A stretch of 64,000 nt of DNA from Phascolomyces articulosus (GCA_025677815.1 JAIXMP010000018.1:372001-436000), one strand, 5' to 3'. Positions 12,237 through 24,776 are shown, numbered from the stretch's first letter. The notes: generated from the letters alone by a model not told the origin. A program made the numbers and translations.

Positions 12237-14069
12237 TTATATTAATAAATCATCTTCTGATGATATGGATGCTGTTTTTCGTGAAGCATTATAGTGATCT
12301 ACTTTTGTACTATCCGTGGTAATACTAGTGATGGGATTATTATCATAATCATTTGTATTTTTACGGTGTCTCCAAAACTTTCCTTTGAAACTTCTATCTT
12401 TTTCTTGCTGTGGTAATGATGGTAGTGGTGATGGATGATGATCATAGGATTTATCTAGATTATAAAATATTTCTGGATCTGTATAATACGCTTTGTTCAT
12501 AAGCTCCATCAATTGCCACCGTCGCTGTTGTTCCAATATCTGTTGCTGTTGTTCTAATAAAAGTTTCTCTTGTTTAATCAACCGGTTTTCCAGTATATGC
12601 ATTCGTTGTTCGTAATATAATTGTTGTGATGATGATTCATCATTGGCGTTCAGTGTTGATACAGATGATGCCATTACGTTGCTGTTCTCTTTCATTGCCA
12701 TAGTTTTATGGATAAGATTTATGTGTTTATTGTTGTCGCTGTCATCATAATCACCAGGAATGGTTTTTCTTTCGTTTACATTCGACAATCCATGAAGGTC
12801 CAATGTAGTTGGTTTATCGAAAAGATGGTTATTGATAGAATGTACAAATAGAATGGGCCGTCGCAAGAACCCAAATGCTTCATGTAAATGGTTACGTAAA
12901 GAAACTTTGAGTTTGCCAAATGACCATCGATGAACCAATCCCCAAGGCGATCTAATAAGAATGTTAAAAAAATCAAATAAAAAGAAGTGAGTAAAGAAAC
13001 ATATTTGGTATTACAACTCAATATATATATAAGTATACATTGAACGGGCACCAAATAATAATCGATCAAGCGTTATCAATAAACCAAGTAAACCTGCTGC
13101 TGAACCCAGTACCGTCATAAAAGTATAGATTTGTTGATCTTGCATTGTCAAATAAGCCATGCTGGAAGGATAAATATCAATGGCACCCGCAGGCATGGAT
13201 ACATTATTAGGAGTACTTGATTGAAACACAGTCATTAAACCAGGTTCATCCTCATAAATCGGGGCAAACCCTATGATATTCCAGAGCGAATCTTTTAAAT
13301 TCTTGTTCTTTATTAACTGAAATCCAATCGATGCTAAGGTATTGTAGGGAATCTTGTAATAATTCATTAATTGATTGGTTTTCAATTCGTTAAATTCTAG
13401 CCGCATCCAATTATCCAATTCTTGCTGGTTAAGGTACGGCTGAGGAGTATTTCGTAAATGGCGATGTTAGGATTGACGCCATGGTTATATAGTTCGAGGT
13501 AGATACTGGTTTCACCCCTATTCTCTGGTTCACCTATATATAGGAAACGAAAAGAGCCACCGTTGTTGGCCACAGATTGAGTTATGTAAAATTCATCTTC
13601 AGGTCCTGAGATAAGCCAACAGGATAATGATCCATTCATCATGTAATGGTTGCTTTCATCTAGTATTGCAAGACCTGTTGCATTGAGTTGTCGAATGTAT
13701 CTGTATTCAATGAACTGTTGGGGTGTCATGGTATCTGTTTCAAAACTAAAATAATTAAGGTTTCGAAACCCTTCAAAGCAAATACGCATATCTTTTATAA
13801 AAACATTACTGTTATATTAATAATTTGGTAAGACATTTAATATTAAAATGTAACAAAATAACAGTGGAGTATTATATACCTGGAAAAGGAATTTGTTCGG
13901 CAAGTGATACAAGTGTTACTGTTGAAGTGGAACTATTAGCAACCAATAGACCCATATATGTAGTATATACAATAAATAGACAGCACAAAATCGTTTTAGT
14001 GATCAAATGGCATGCTTCTGCCCATTGTGGCTCTCCAATCCTAATTAAAAAATAACAAAATTCAGCCAT
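12237..14069 (-). pseudogene. Two-span membrane protein gene with one frameshift
   Basis: Exons 14069-13880, 13791-13039 and 12951-12237. The product would have an N-terminal membrane segment (ILCCLFIVYTTYMGLLV), a central extracellular-type region, a second segment (FMTVLGSAAGLLGLLITLDRLLFG), the block SPWGLVHRWS just after it, then a Gln/Glu-rich coiled-coil (EKLLLEQQQQILEQQRRW) and a charged tail. The arrangement and the PWG-VHR block resemble an uncharacterised fungal membrane-protein family as I recall it; no function is known to me. Near 13445-13453 the frame breaks. Sequence upstream ends NPNIAIYE, and the continuation PQPYLNQQELDNWMRLEF is in another frame, with no GT-AG pair between them, so one base appears to be missing. 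The remaining frame is open, so an assembly error or a recent mutation are both possible. The start lies 30 bp after the end of the decayed kelch gene. Confidence 0.6.
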
Positions 14070-14099
14070 ACAGATATAGCCATCATTATTGCCACTTTT

Positions 14100-17000
14100 T
14101 TAATATGAATAATGCAAAAACCTTGGATCCCATATGAAATATCGGATAATGATTCTAATGATCCGTTTCAAATTACGGCGCTTATAACATCCATACACTA
14201 TACAGCACACCGTAAAACTAAAGATCAAAAGCAACCAATGACAATACCAACAATATTTGCTGCGGAGAGGTTTGGAACTAAGTATTCGTTTTTGATCTCT
14301 GTTGCTAATTGAGAATATGTATCAGTGTAATCATCATCAGGGCTTTTCAACGCGTCGTCTGTAATGTTGGTGACTCAACTAAATGAGCCAGTTGCATTTG
14401 TAAATGCATTTGGAAGGTGTAGGACATTAAATTCGTTGGACATCTTCATTGTAGTTGAATGGCCTAATTTTATTATCATATCGTGTAAAAATATTTGACA
14501 AAGATAATATCTCTTATATTTTAATATGTTATTGTATGTACCATGAGTAACAATCATGTAGCTGTCATTAAGAATTCTAACGGTAGGGTCTGTTCTTGGC
14601 GTGGGTGGAATTCCATAAATTTCTTCCATTGGTAACATCATGTCCACATTTCAATATCGAGAATAATAATATCATGTGCTATTTCTTGGAAGATATGATC
14701 AATCTGCAATGAACCTGTATTGAATTAATTGATAAGAGTAAAAGTGCTCAAAGGTTTATATTAATACGTTATTTGATTATTCTAAATATATTAATGTTAC
14801 AAACCTCCATAAACATAGATATATCGCGGATTGGGTGCTTTATTGAATGAAATGTGTGATTGTTTATTAGTTTTTACATAATCACGCAAACAATAAAAAT
14901 TTAACTTTTATGGGTTCAGGTTGTTGTTACCAAGTACTGGACTACCACCCTGTCGGATATTCGGATAATCTGATACCGAACTATTGAAAGGTCTATTTCC
15001 TCCTCCATAAAATTTGTCATATCCTTGTACCTCTTGGTCAAACACTTGGTTTGAATTCGTGTCAAAAACCCTGATGTAGTTGCTAAAATCCATAATGTAC
15101 AAAATTCTACCATCTCTAGAAAAAAATAAAGTTTTGTATATACAGTATGAGAAAAAAAAAATTCTGATAATCTACTCATATAGTAGTCGTACGATCTATC
15201 TCATCTATATTTATCTTTCATGTTCACAATTAAATAGATACCAACAGCAATGCGACGGCACTTTGCGATGAATGGGTTATTTTATAAGGTGAAAATACTT
15301 GTGTATTTTGCATGGGGCTGAATTCACCAACTTCAGGATCGTATTCCCATAAATCAATATCATCATTGATATAGCCAACTGATTCGCCACCAGTTATATA
15401 TATTTTTCCATTGGGTGCCAATGTTGCAGAATGAAATGCTCTATTTCTCAGCATAAGTACTGTCGATGATGAATCTGAAAGTTTGGCTGGTAATGATGTC
15501 CATGTATTCGTTCGAAAATCATACTGTTCAAGGTACATTGGCGTTGTTGCCCTGATATTTGGTTTGGTGGTAATTTAGTGGTGATGAAAGTGTGAACACT
15601 ATATGTGTTGCTTGTAAGATAGATAATAATTTATGATATGATAATTGAGTGTAAACACCAAAATGTGTTAATCAGTTATATTTAATGATATTAAGTAACA
15701 GGGCTTTTGGTGAGCAACACGATGTTACTAATAAGATTTGCTTCTTATAATTACAATTCTTATAGCAACTAAAGTTTTTATATATCAGTTCGTGATATTT
15801 AGTGAGCACCAGTAATATTAACGTATATTACACCGATTAAAGCAACAGATATCAATACTAATGTTTTAAGCAAGTATCTGTTTATATGTGATTATACAGC
15901 TATATTAGCGTGGATTCTTTAGGCCACAGTAAAATATATAATACGAATAATATATGATATATAATTGAATTATCGTTTGAAGTATAAAAAAATGTATAAC
16001 AAGTGAAGCTTGGATTAGCAGTTCTTGTTATTACAAAAGAGTAACTTGTGTAGTATGTTACTATATGATATAATCCTTGATATAATGTCTTGAATTCAAT
16101 GACAATAGTCAAAGTCAGGTATGTTACTTCCGACTGGTAATGATAATAGAATAAGGATCAGGAATGTTACGTCTGTCCTATATTGAAATGTTAAGCTTTC
16201 TTTAAGCTACAGTAAAATTAAAACAAGCCAGTTCGGTCTTGAGTGAATCAATACTCTTAAAATTTATGTATATGATAAAGAGAAGTATAATTGATTGATT
16301 TTATTTCAGTTACAAAATTGTGAGGTATTTATATGTTTTCCAATAATTAAATATTTCTATCCTAAGTAACAACATGTGAAGATACTGCGGTTGCTACGAG
16401 ATACTGTGGTAATAAATTAATATCCAATAATAATATAATGTGTTGAATAAGTGATAATTATATTTATAAATATGTTGCTGCGGTTTGTATGTATCTCTTG
16501 TTAATTGGAAGATACCAAAAGGTAAGATAATCCGATATTGTCGCAGTAACAGTATTTATATATAGAGTTGTTTCGTAGTAATAATGGTAATAACTGCGGT
16601 TCTTTCTGGGGGGTTACAGCGTACTGATATTTCCCATCTGTGTCAAATCAATCGATCGCATACCACCAACAATTAATACACGTTCGTTATCCGGTAATAA
16701 GACTGCTCGAGCATACGAACTATAGTTGGAATATTTCGGAATGCTTTTATCGGGGACGGTTGAATAAATAATACTGCCATCCGAAGGATCGAGGCGTAGT
16801 GATTCAAAACCGGAGATTGGATCACTGAAATCTGCATTTGTACGTCGACCTCCGTCTCCACCATAAAAATATCTATAGATCATTTTAATATTTTTGTACA
16901 TAATATTGAAAGAAGATAAAAAAAAAGATAGGTTTCTTACAAGGTGTTGTTACAGACAAACGAAGCAGTGTTACCACGATAAGCAACGCGAAGAGGATTT

Positions 17001-17257
17001 CGAAGTTCTGAATCTACATTATAATATCCGTTTACGCAATGATTAAAGGAGCATACAAAAGCTAGTAATAGCAATAATCGTTTTATTAAATTGCTGTCTC
17101 TCGAAAGTAACAAAATATTATCCCATAAAAAATGTCGTTTTCGTCGTTGTTTCTGCTGTCTGTACTGTTGAAAATAATTGCTGAGCTTTTTTGGGTAGTA
17201 TAGTTTTTCATGATGGGTGAGTGTTGGTTTATAAAGGACCTTTAAAATATTCATCAT
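14100..17257 (-). pseudogene. Kelch-repeat transmembrane protein, multiply broken
   Basis: Exons can be traced from ATG 17257 to TAA 14100: signal anchor (KRLLLLLAFVCSFNHCVNG), kelch blades (YFYGGDGG, RVLIVGGM, KIYITGGES, WEYDPEVGEFSPM, RYIYVYGG, IYGIPPTPRTDP), then a C-terminal span and a basic cytoplasmic tail (CCIVYGCYKRRNLK). Lesions: a 1,063-bp insertion at 15561-16623; an in-frame TAA after NNNLNP, with KLNFYCLRDYV continuing beyond it (about 14908-14910); a one-base loss near 14640 (DIEMWT, then MLPMEEIYG in another frame); TGA in place of an expected Trp codon (SFS-stop-VTNITDD, near 14375); and a one-base loss inside the C-terminal span near 14240. Intron junctions between the other exons still work. 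Kelch ectodomains with one C-terminal span are common in fungi and bind partners at the surface or in the secretory path; the target is unknown. Gene death is well supported by five independent lesions. Confidence 0.8.
15552..16632. mobile_element. 1,063-bp insertion with 9-bp target duplication inside the kelch gene
   Basis: CTGATATTT occurs at 15552-15560 and again at 16624-16632, directly bordering an AT-rich segment with no ORF of note. Removing the segment plus one copy rejoins the two kelch exons exactly in frame (N-I-R-A-T on the minus strand). Reading it instead as a GT-AG intron shifts the frame by one. No obvious terminal inverted repeats are visible. Internal near-duplicates occur (CTTTAGGCCACAGTAAAAT near 15918 and CTTTAAGCTACAGTAAAAT near 16200), and GTAAC/GTTAC occurs many times. 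A 9-bp duplication is typical of Mutator-like elements, but a solo fragment of another class is possible. Confidence 0.75.
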
Positions 17258-18299
17258 AATATTTATATAAAAAAATAAAATAAAATAAAATGCTAATGCA
17301 TCTGTTTTGTGCAGATAAGAAAAAAAATCTATTATCACATGGCATGACAAAATTGTTTAACCTTTTTGTGTAAGCTGGATATATAAAATATATATGTTTT
17401 TTTGTTTGCATCGAGAAGGGGAATGATACCGAGCATGTAGATTTTATTCAAACATAACTGCTGCAGAGTTAGCTACAAATGTTCGTTCAGTTTTTTTTTT
17501 TATAACCTGTACAATAAAAATTAACTTCATAGCATGAAGCGATTGAATAGCTGGATCTATTGACAGATTTCATTATGGCATCTATCAATTGTATAATTCG
17601 TCGATCCTTTATGAATTACGGTGCTTTGTCTGAAACCAGTCTCGAGATTAAGACTTTTCTTTCAGCCCCATTCGAATAAACATTTTCAAAAAAAAAGATA
17701 TTACTGAAGCAAGTGGCAAAAGAAACGTTTTTTATAGTAATCAAAAAAAAACAGGTTTTTCCATTATTTGAACCATAGAGTGTGTTAATTGCTTAAAATC
17801 CTCATGATTATATTTCAACAATTTGATGTATCCGATTGTGCCTTGCTGCACAGAACCGTCTTTATTCTGTCAGATCTTTACCATATTGGATGGGTAGACT
17901 AACTCGCTCATAGTTAATCCCATATTAATATATGAAGCAGTTCATATCAAACGCAGGTCGATTTTTTTTTGCTTTTTTTTGTTGATTATTACTGCTTTTA
18001 AAAGTAAAACCAGGAACAGTGTCACCCTAAAGCTAATCAAGCTTGAGTAACAGATGATCCACACCGACCTAAACCACGTCAACAGAGCTGATATAGTACT
18101 TACTTACATGGGTTTAAAAGCAGGCAATGATTAGTAATTGTTATTTTTTTGTTAGAACACCTCGCAGATGAAGCAATTATCAGAGTAAAGATGTGGTGCA
18201 TTTTTTTATACTTGCTCTATATGAGCCAGAAATGATTTCGCATGATAAGTTGAGGGCAGTTGGAAACCAATTGGACAGGGTCAATGAAGACTTGATATA
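17258..18299. other. Intergenic, upstream of the kelch pseudogene
   Basis: AT-rich with poly-A and poly-T runs and no open frame resembling a protein. It may contain decayed continuation of the LRR-like copy to the right, but I could not trace any exon. Confidence 0.35.
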
Positions 18300-18770
18300 T
18301 TGAAACTCGGTTCACCCTTCAATCAAGAAACAGATGATTTGCACGTTATTACATATTCCCATTGTATCGGTCAATCCATGTTCATGATTAAAACTTTTGT
18401 TGCTGTACTATAATCCACTTCCAGTTCTTTCAATGAGTCTTTATTCAATAATAGGATATTTCGTAATTGTTTATTGTTGAAAGGACGTATTTCTTATTAA
18501 AAACGAATAAGTTTCTTGATTACCAAATACCTTTATATAAAAACTACTCCAAGCTGCAGTATCATCTCTCTGTGTGTCAAACACTTACCAAACGTATTAA
18601 TTTTACTCCATCTCCGCTGGATGGTATTTCTGAATACTATATCTGAACTACTTCCAGTACTTCCAAGTCATTCATATCGATCGAGTCCCCTGACCGCAGG
18701 CATTCTCCTCATGCCTACCGATTCGCATAGTTCCAGTTTAACAGTTTTGACATGATTGTGTTGAACATAA
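18300..18770 (-). pseudogene. LRR/F-box-like gene relic, copy A
   Basis: This stretch aligns by eye with 21060-21420. Shared blocks include AATGAGTCTTTATTCAATAA against AACGAGTCCTTATTCAATTA, a GTATTTCTTATTAA block, and GATTACCAAATACCTTTATA against GATTACCAAGTACCTTTATA. No long frame survives. It is called LRR/F-box-like only because its sister copy B carries recognisable LRR peptides. It is likely an older duplicate in the same orientation. Confidence 0.4.
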
Positions 18771-19639
18771 CGTAAAGATTGGGTTAAAGCGCTAGAATTT
18801 CTTGATTATTTTCTTCATTTTGCAGATGAAGAAAAAAAATGCCACAAGAAAAAGAAGAAACTTCCAAGAGCTTAACGAAAAGCTTACATAGGCCAACTGT
18901 TTGCAAAAGAGGATAGAGGGCACAAGGCTGTCCTCCTCTTTACTCCAGGGACAATCGCCGTCATGGATCCCTAGCCAGGATAAAGAAAAAAAAAAAAGAA
19001 AAAAAGAAAATGGCGAAATCAGAGGTCTTTTATATCTTTTTTTCTCAAGTGACTGTTTTCAATTCTGGTGTTGAATTTCAATTGCTGCGGCAGGCAATAG
19101 CTTTTATATATAAAAAATAAGGTGTATGAATAGGAGCTTGAAGAGGATGTTAATTTAAAAGAAAAGATGAACTGTAAAGAAGTACAAATATGGTACCTTG
19201 GTGGTCTTGCATAAATTTTATATATTTCTCAGTCTCAGCCAAATTTGTTTCACATCAAGCTCCGATGGGAAGCACAGACCTTCAGCCCCCTTATTATATA
19301 TTTTGGTTCAAGTATCTTTCAGGTACAAAATTCCGTACGATGGAACTTTACTATTATACAAAAACAGAGATAGGAAAATAATTATTGGTAGGAGAAAGAG
19401 TAAATCAAATCCTGAGCCACTGGTATCAACACAAATATAATTTGTATTATATAATTGCACGAGGTTTGATGAATGTACGTATTTTTTTATTATCAATTCG
19501 TAATTTATTTTTATTGATGAGAACCACTATAGATTTCATTTACATCATCATACCCTGTTTGTAATACATATCCACATCCATATTTTTTGCAATACACCCT
19601 TTTATATAGAATCTTTTTACTAAAAGAGATACTATCGCC
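18771..19639. other. Spacer between two decayed LRR-like copies
   Basis: Contains an A-rich purine tract near 18985-19012 and short chance frames only. No gene is supported. Confidence 0.35.
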
Positions 19640-21500
19640 GCTATACGTAGTCATCAAAATCATTATTGCTATAGTCATACTCTTCCTCATCGTTACTATT
19701 GTCCTAACTGTCTTCTGATTCCTAAACTAAATATATTTTTTTATCCAAGTATTTGTTTTTATATTTGTTTGTTAAACATGTTAATGTGAATGATACTAAT
19801 TGTTTCTTACATCCATTCAGTGTGATCCATGAATCAAGGTGTACAAAGAAAGGGCGACTTCCTTATGTTCTTGGAGTAAGCCGGAGCAATCATGGCTTAT
19901 CAAAACCTTGTCCTGGTTCTTTTTTATAATCATAGATCCCCAGATACTCGAGGTGTTGCAAGGATCCAAGTGCTTTCAACTCTTTTTTCCCATAGGTTGA
20001 TTTGACATCCGTATCTTCAGAGTGCGTGTGCTTGACTTCATGCTCCTCAAATACAACACCCATTGTTCATTATCAAAACCCACAACAAAAATAATATCAA
20101 GCTTGCAAAGAGATGTGCAGTTGCCAGTACATTTAATTGTGATCCACATGAGGTCAGTGCCTACAGTCAATATGGAGTGACTAAAGGTTTTTGGTTTGTT
20201 CAAAAAATGCAATCGCTCCTTTTGGTGATACCGGATTGTGTAATTTGTCAGACTGGCATACGGGCTGAACTCGATCGCTAGTGCCCACAACATACCATCA
20301 TTCGTGCTATCAGCCGATTTGAGGGTAAGATGAAGTTTTGGAATATCTTGTAGTTTTCAAGATTCTGGCATATACGATCATCCCATACATAACCGCATTC
20401 AAAATTCAAACCGTATACGCTTGAGGCGAGGACGCACAACCAATAATTGAGAAAGAATTCCAGGACTTGATGTGATATTGTTAGCATTAGGAAGAAGGGT
20501 GTGTTCTTGTAGATCTGGAGTACTATATTTTGTCAATACATTTAATAAACTCCAAGTACAGCGGATATTCTCATCCCAAATATTCATAAACTTTAAGCTA
20601 TGAGAGTTTCTATTCATAAATAATTCAAATACTCAATCAAGAATGGGATCTAGCACGTTGTAATTAAAAACCTAAATGATAATGATTTCAATCCGGTCAT
20701 GGTCAAATGTTCTTGCTATTATCGAGATTAAGTGGAACATAATGTGCTTTTAATGTTGCAACATGAGAAATCCAAATTTTCTAACTGTGGAGCATATAAA
20801 TGTATGGCTCCAAATGAACCGATGTATCTGTTTGTATTAGCTAGGTTAAAGGATATTAGAGATGGTATTCTTTTGAGAAACTGTGTCAGAACATCAGAAG
20901 GTATCTCACACTAGTCGAGAGCAGTTATGAACTAATTGAATTAGGTCATCAATTACGACTCGATACAGTCAAATCTGGGCCGTCCTTGAATCATGTAGGT
21001 AATGTCATGCGCATTTCTACATATTTGTATTACATCGATAAATCCATTAGTATAATTAAAATTTCTGTTGTTTTGTATAATGATTCACATGCAATTTTTT
21101 CAACGAGTCCTTATTCAATTATTGAGAAATTCGTGATTGTTAATTGTTGAAAGAGTGTATTTCTTATTAATAAAAAGAATAAGATTTTTGATTACCAAGT
21201 ACCTTTATATATTATAAAACAAATACAGCAGCAGCATACTTTCCCCTTCTCTTCCTAAACAGGATGTCATATCCAACGCTTCAATTTTACTCCATTTATA
21301 TTCAATAAGACTTTGACAACGATAGCGGAACTCTCTATAGTGATGGACTCCACATGTGTCTAAACAAAATTCCAACTTAACAGATTCAACATGACTGAAT
21401 TGAACATGTCGAAGAAATTGGGTTAAAATATCAGAACTTCTTGGGAAATCATTAGTGTATGATAGAGCATGAGTACTTGATCCTATTTTTGATCATCCTT
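19640..21500 (-). pseudogene. LRR/F-box-like gene relic, copy B
   Basis: Minus-strand peptides are scattered over several frames. They include an LRR-like piece (YAPQLENLDFSCCNI near 20790), HSLKFMNIWDENIRCTW, SQLLVVRPRLKRIRFEF, EFSPYASLTNYTIRYHQKE near 20250, and an acidic tail (DEEEYDYSNNDFDDYV ending near 19640). The order (LRR-type strands, then an acidic C-terminus) fits the large F-box/LRR families of Mucorales, whose members act in substrate choice for SCF ubiquitin ligases. No F-box motif itself is visible. Multiple stops and shifts indicate a dead copy. Confidence 0.5.
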
Positions 21501-23079
21501 GAAGAACAAACTTGTACCAATAGCGGCATGTGAATAGCAACTGACCTAGCGTTTGCAAAGACCAGGAAGGTAGAATTTTGTAAATAATTTCATAAAATAA
21601 TTGTTATACGAGCAGCTGGTTTTGATGAATTTTTTCTTTTACTCTGAAAATATTTGTTTTTCAGACAGTATCAGCACCCTTTTTGTAAGTCTTAGCAGCT
21701 TTTCGTGCCCTTTTCTTGTTTAAGGTGAACACCAGGTTTCACCCAATAGTAATCTGATCGTGGAAAGGGTTGGGATTTTTGGTCATTGACTTCTACTTCA
21801 AGGACTTCATGCTATTTTTGAGACTCTCATAAGCAACTGCGCGATGAAGTAATGGAACGAATAGTAAGGCTTTGGTTGAAGAGATGCTTAGTTAATATTA
21901 TTTACACTATAATAATGTCCTACAGCATCCTTGTTATCCAAAATAATAATATAAAAAGCGTTTCAAAATGAGTAAATGGATAGCGGGATATTCACCATTG
22001 AGTTCTCTCTTTTTTTTTAATTGAAAATATATATATATTACTTGATCCAAGAACCGTGAACTTACTGTTTAGCTGTGATTTCTATGGGGTAAAAACAAGT
22101 CCCCCCTTCTCAAATCCATACTTTTGGGTCTAAAAATTATGTGAAAAATCAAGCTCATTAGTATGAAATGATAAACTATTATTTATTCTCAAGTGGTATG
22201 GAACTTTAGACAATCCTCGTCCCATTGATTTTTCAGATAATCAAGCGCGTTTGTTCATTACTTTATTATAAAATTAATTATTATATATATAATATACAGG
22301 TATCATAGATGGGAAAATATATTTTGTGGACCCAAGCAAAAGAAAATACACGCACTGTAATATAAACTCTCGGAAGAAAACAAAAATTATAGACAAGTAT
22401 TATACAATGGCGGCTGTTCATGCGAAAAAATAAAATAAAATAAGGGTCTAAATATTATAAATGCATGTTGAATAAAAGGGACCTTCGGAATATGCATAAG
22501 TACGTAGAGGATAAAGTTCTTGATAAGAAAAAAGGGTGGATATAGTTTAGTTTATTTTATAATCATGTATGAAATCATGGGTGCTTGTTATTATTATTGT
22601 TATTTTATGAAGGTCTATCATATGTTGTGGCGGATGAATCATATTAATAAATATTTATTTAATGATTATAATAATCCCCCATTCATTTAACAACCATGAG
22701 GGGTTCTTCGGTATCTTGTGTAATTTAATTCCTTGAAAAATATATTATGGTCTGGAAATACTTTTTTGTTCATCCTTTGTGTAGTAGCCGTCCATCTGTT
22801 GCACACTATATATTATTTTTATTTTAGTTGATTTGGTAAGACGACGATACATGTGCATCGGTTATTCCTTTCACGTAGTAGTATTCACATTGTTTCCAAT
22901 TTAAAGGATCCCCATTGCAGCAGTAATGTTATACCGGGAAAACCATTGCACAAATTGTTTGTGCACACAATGATAAATATGGATATATTGCAAGAACTTT
23001 AATAGTAGGTCAATACAAACGGTTTGTACAATTATATTTGGGGGAAAGAAAACGATGATAGAAATTACATCGTTGTATT
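21501..23079. other. Non-coding, AT-rich spacer
   Basis: No frame on either strand looks protein-coding. TA-rich runs lie near 22028-22040 and 22280-22300. It lies between the LRR relic and the dispersed repeat. Confidence 0.4.
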
Positions 23080-23290
23080 ATGTTTTACAAAAATGCTAGT
23101 CTTTTTTATGGTCCATACTTCCGAATGTAGGTGGTAGATCAATTGGTGTGCTACCCGATTCAAACAAAAGATATCTATCCGACGACGGAATAGATTCCGA
23201 GCTGGCATATGAGAGATGCGATGACTTTTGAAAGATTTCTGTCAAGTTCGTACTACCTTCTACGTACGCTACGTACAGTATTTCTAAAAA
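23080..23290 (+). repeat. Dispersed repeat, copy 1
   Basis: Three ordered blocks also occur, inverted, at 44078-44219: GTAGATCAATTGGTG (23134-23148), GACGACGGAATAGATTCCGA with GCTG following (23181-23204), and a GAAAGATTTCTGTCAAGTTC block (23230-23249). The sequence between blocks is partly similar. Spacing differs by 9-18 bp, so the copies are old. It may be part of a transposon or of a decayed repeated gene: a frame through the middle block reads DDGIDSELAYERCDDF. Confidence 0.6.
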
Positions 23291-24302
23291 GCAAGTCCAT
23301 AATCAATGTCACGAGCATTTATGCATACATTATTATTATACCGTATATTCTATTCGGGGGAAACATTATTTTTGGGAGGCATTGTAATAAAGAAAAAAAT
23401 TATACTTTAATAAACCATTAATGCATAAACACTTCAAGCAAAAAGTTTCACGTGTTATATAATGCAATTTATTTTTTTAAAAGCACTATGACCTATTTAT
23501 TGGGATGATTCCATGATGATACATTTATATAACAACACCTGTTTATTGTGAACAAGTATATAAACAAAGTAATAACGTAAGAACTATGGATTATAATGAT
23601 ATTATAGATTTATCACTATATTCATGATGAAAAGATAGTAATAAAGATAATGAATGCTAGCTTCCAATTATTTATGTCTTTATTTGTTTCTTATCCATGT
23701 CATCTCATGAATCATGATCGTGCTTGTTATTATTTTGATATTACATATATACATGTAAGAGTAGTAGTCACGGTATAGTAGTACACACATTGTTAAGGAG
23801 ATTAATGGTATTGGTGATACGATTTGTTGAACACTAGACTGGAAATAAATATTATTACCTTCAACACTCTTACTCGTATAACGAGTATGAATAGATGATA
23901 ATGTTTGTGTATATTCATTGTGTGTTATTATTTCATTATTATTATATATGATTATATCAGGAATCAGGGTTATGTGCTGCAACCTGTTATTTAATTATAT
24001 CATTATTATTACACTGTGTAGTAGTATCCGGGCTTATTTTTATATAGATGAATGTAGATAAGTAAGATATATAACAAAATGAAAATTCTAGGTGAGATAA
24101 CTGTGAACATTGATTACCTATATATCCGTGTCAATACATTGCAATCGATAAACTCGGAGTTATATAGTAGATTCAATACTTTTAAAGGTACGACTACGGC
24201 AGAAGAAGACGAGACGGGAATAAGATGGCGATGATGGTTGTTGTTGTTGGTCCAAGAAGTCATTATCACTATTCTTGCTGATGTACAGGAGTATACAACA
24301 TA
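23291..24302. other. Non-coding spacer
   Basis: A 100-codon minus-strand frame exists at 23680-23982, but its composition (runs of Ile, Thr and Tyr) and lack of recognisable motifs suggest chance. Nothing else is supported. Confidence 0.3.
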
Positions 24303-24522
24303 TTACTGACAATTTAAAGCAGTGATCATTACGAGAAGGAAATAAATCAAACGAGTAAACTCTTCAAGTTGAGGAAACAATTCTTGTGTAAATGGGATAC
24401 CAAATATGTTAGATATGGTATATCCAAGATAAGATGTCAAAATAATAAAAGAAAAAGAAAAAAAAATCTGTAAGATCTTTCTTGATGTATGGAATAAAAA
24501 ATAATGGGTTTTCACTCATCAT
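24303..24522 (-). CDS. Possible small membrane protein, frame broken at a poly-T run
   Basis: ATG at 24522 begins MMSENPLFFIPYIKKDLTD. Just after it, at a run of nine T on the coding strand, the better continuation is in another frame: FFSFSFIILTSYLGYTISN, then IPFTQELFPQLEEF and a second hydrophobic segment (LIYFLLVMITALNCQ). Joined, the product would be about 70 residues with two spans. The homopolymer makes a sequencing indel the simplest explanation. I do not recognise it. Confidence 0.25.
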
Positions 24523-24776
24523 CAATATCTCTTATAAACATGCACACAGCAAGTAGTCATCGAAAAGTGTAAAAGAACTCTATTTTATTATATAGAATTA
24601 TTATCATTACCTTTACTGTTCATATTATTTAATTAATAACTTCTTACCATTAAAAATCGTACTTCGATTCTGATTGCACTGGAATTTGGTTTAATTTTTT
24701 ATTCAAAGTTAGGTATTTGTTTCTTTTTTAAGCATTTCTTAATTACATTGACCAATTTATTTTGTGTTGAGGAAGT

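Noticed and set aside
15561..16623. Reading the kelch interruption as a long intron
   Set aside because: The only GT-AG pair at the borders shifts the frame by one, while removal of the segment with one 9-bp copy restores it; the length is also ten times that of other introns here.
23680..23982. 100-codon minus-strand frame
   Set aside because: Ile/Tyr/Thr-heavy composition expected by chance in this base composition; no motifs.
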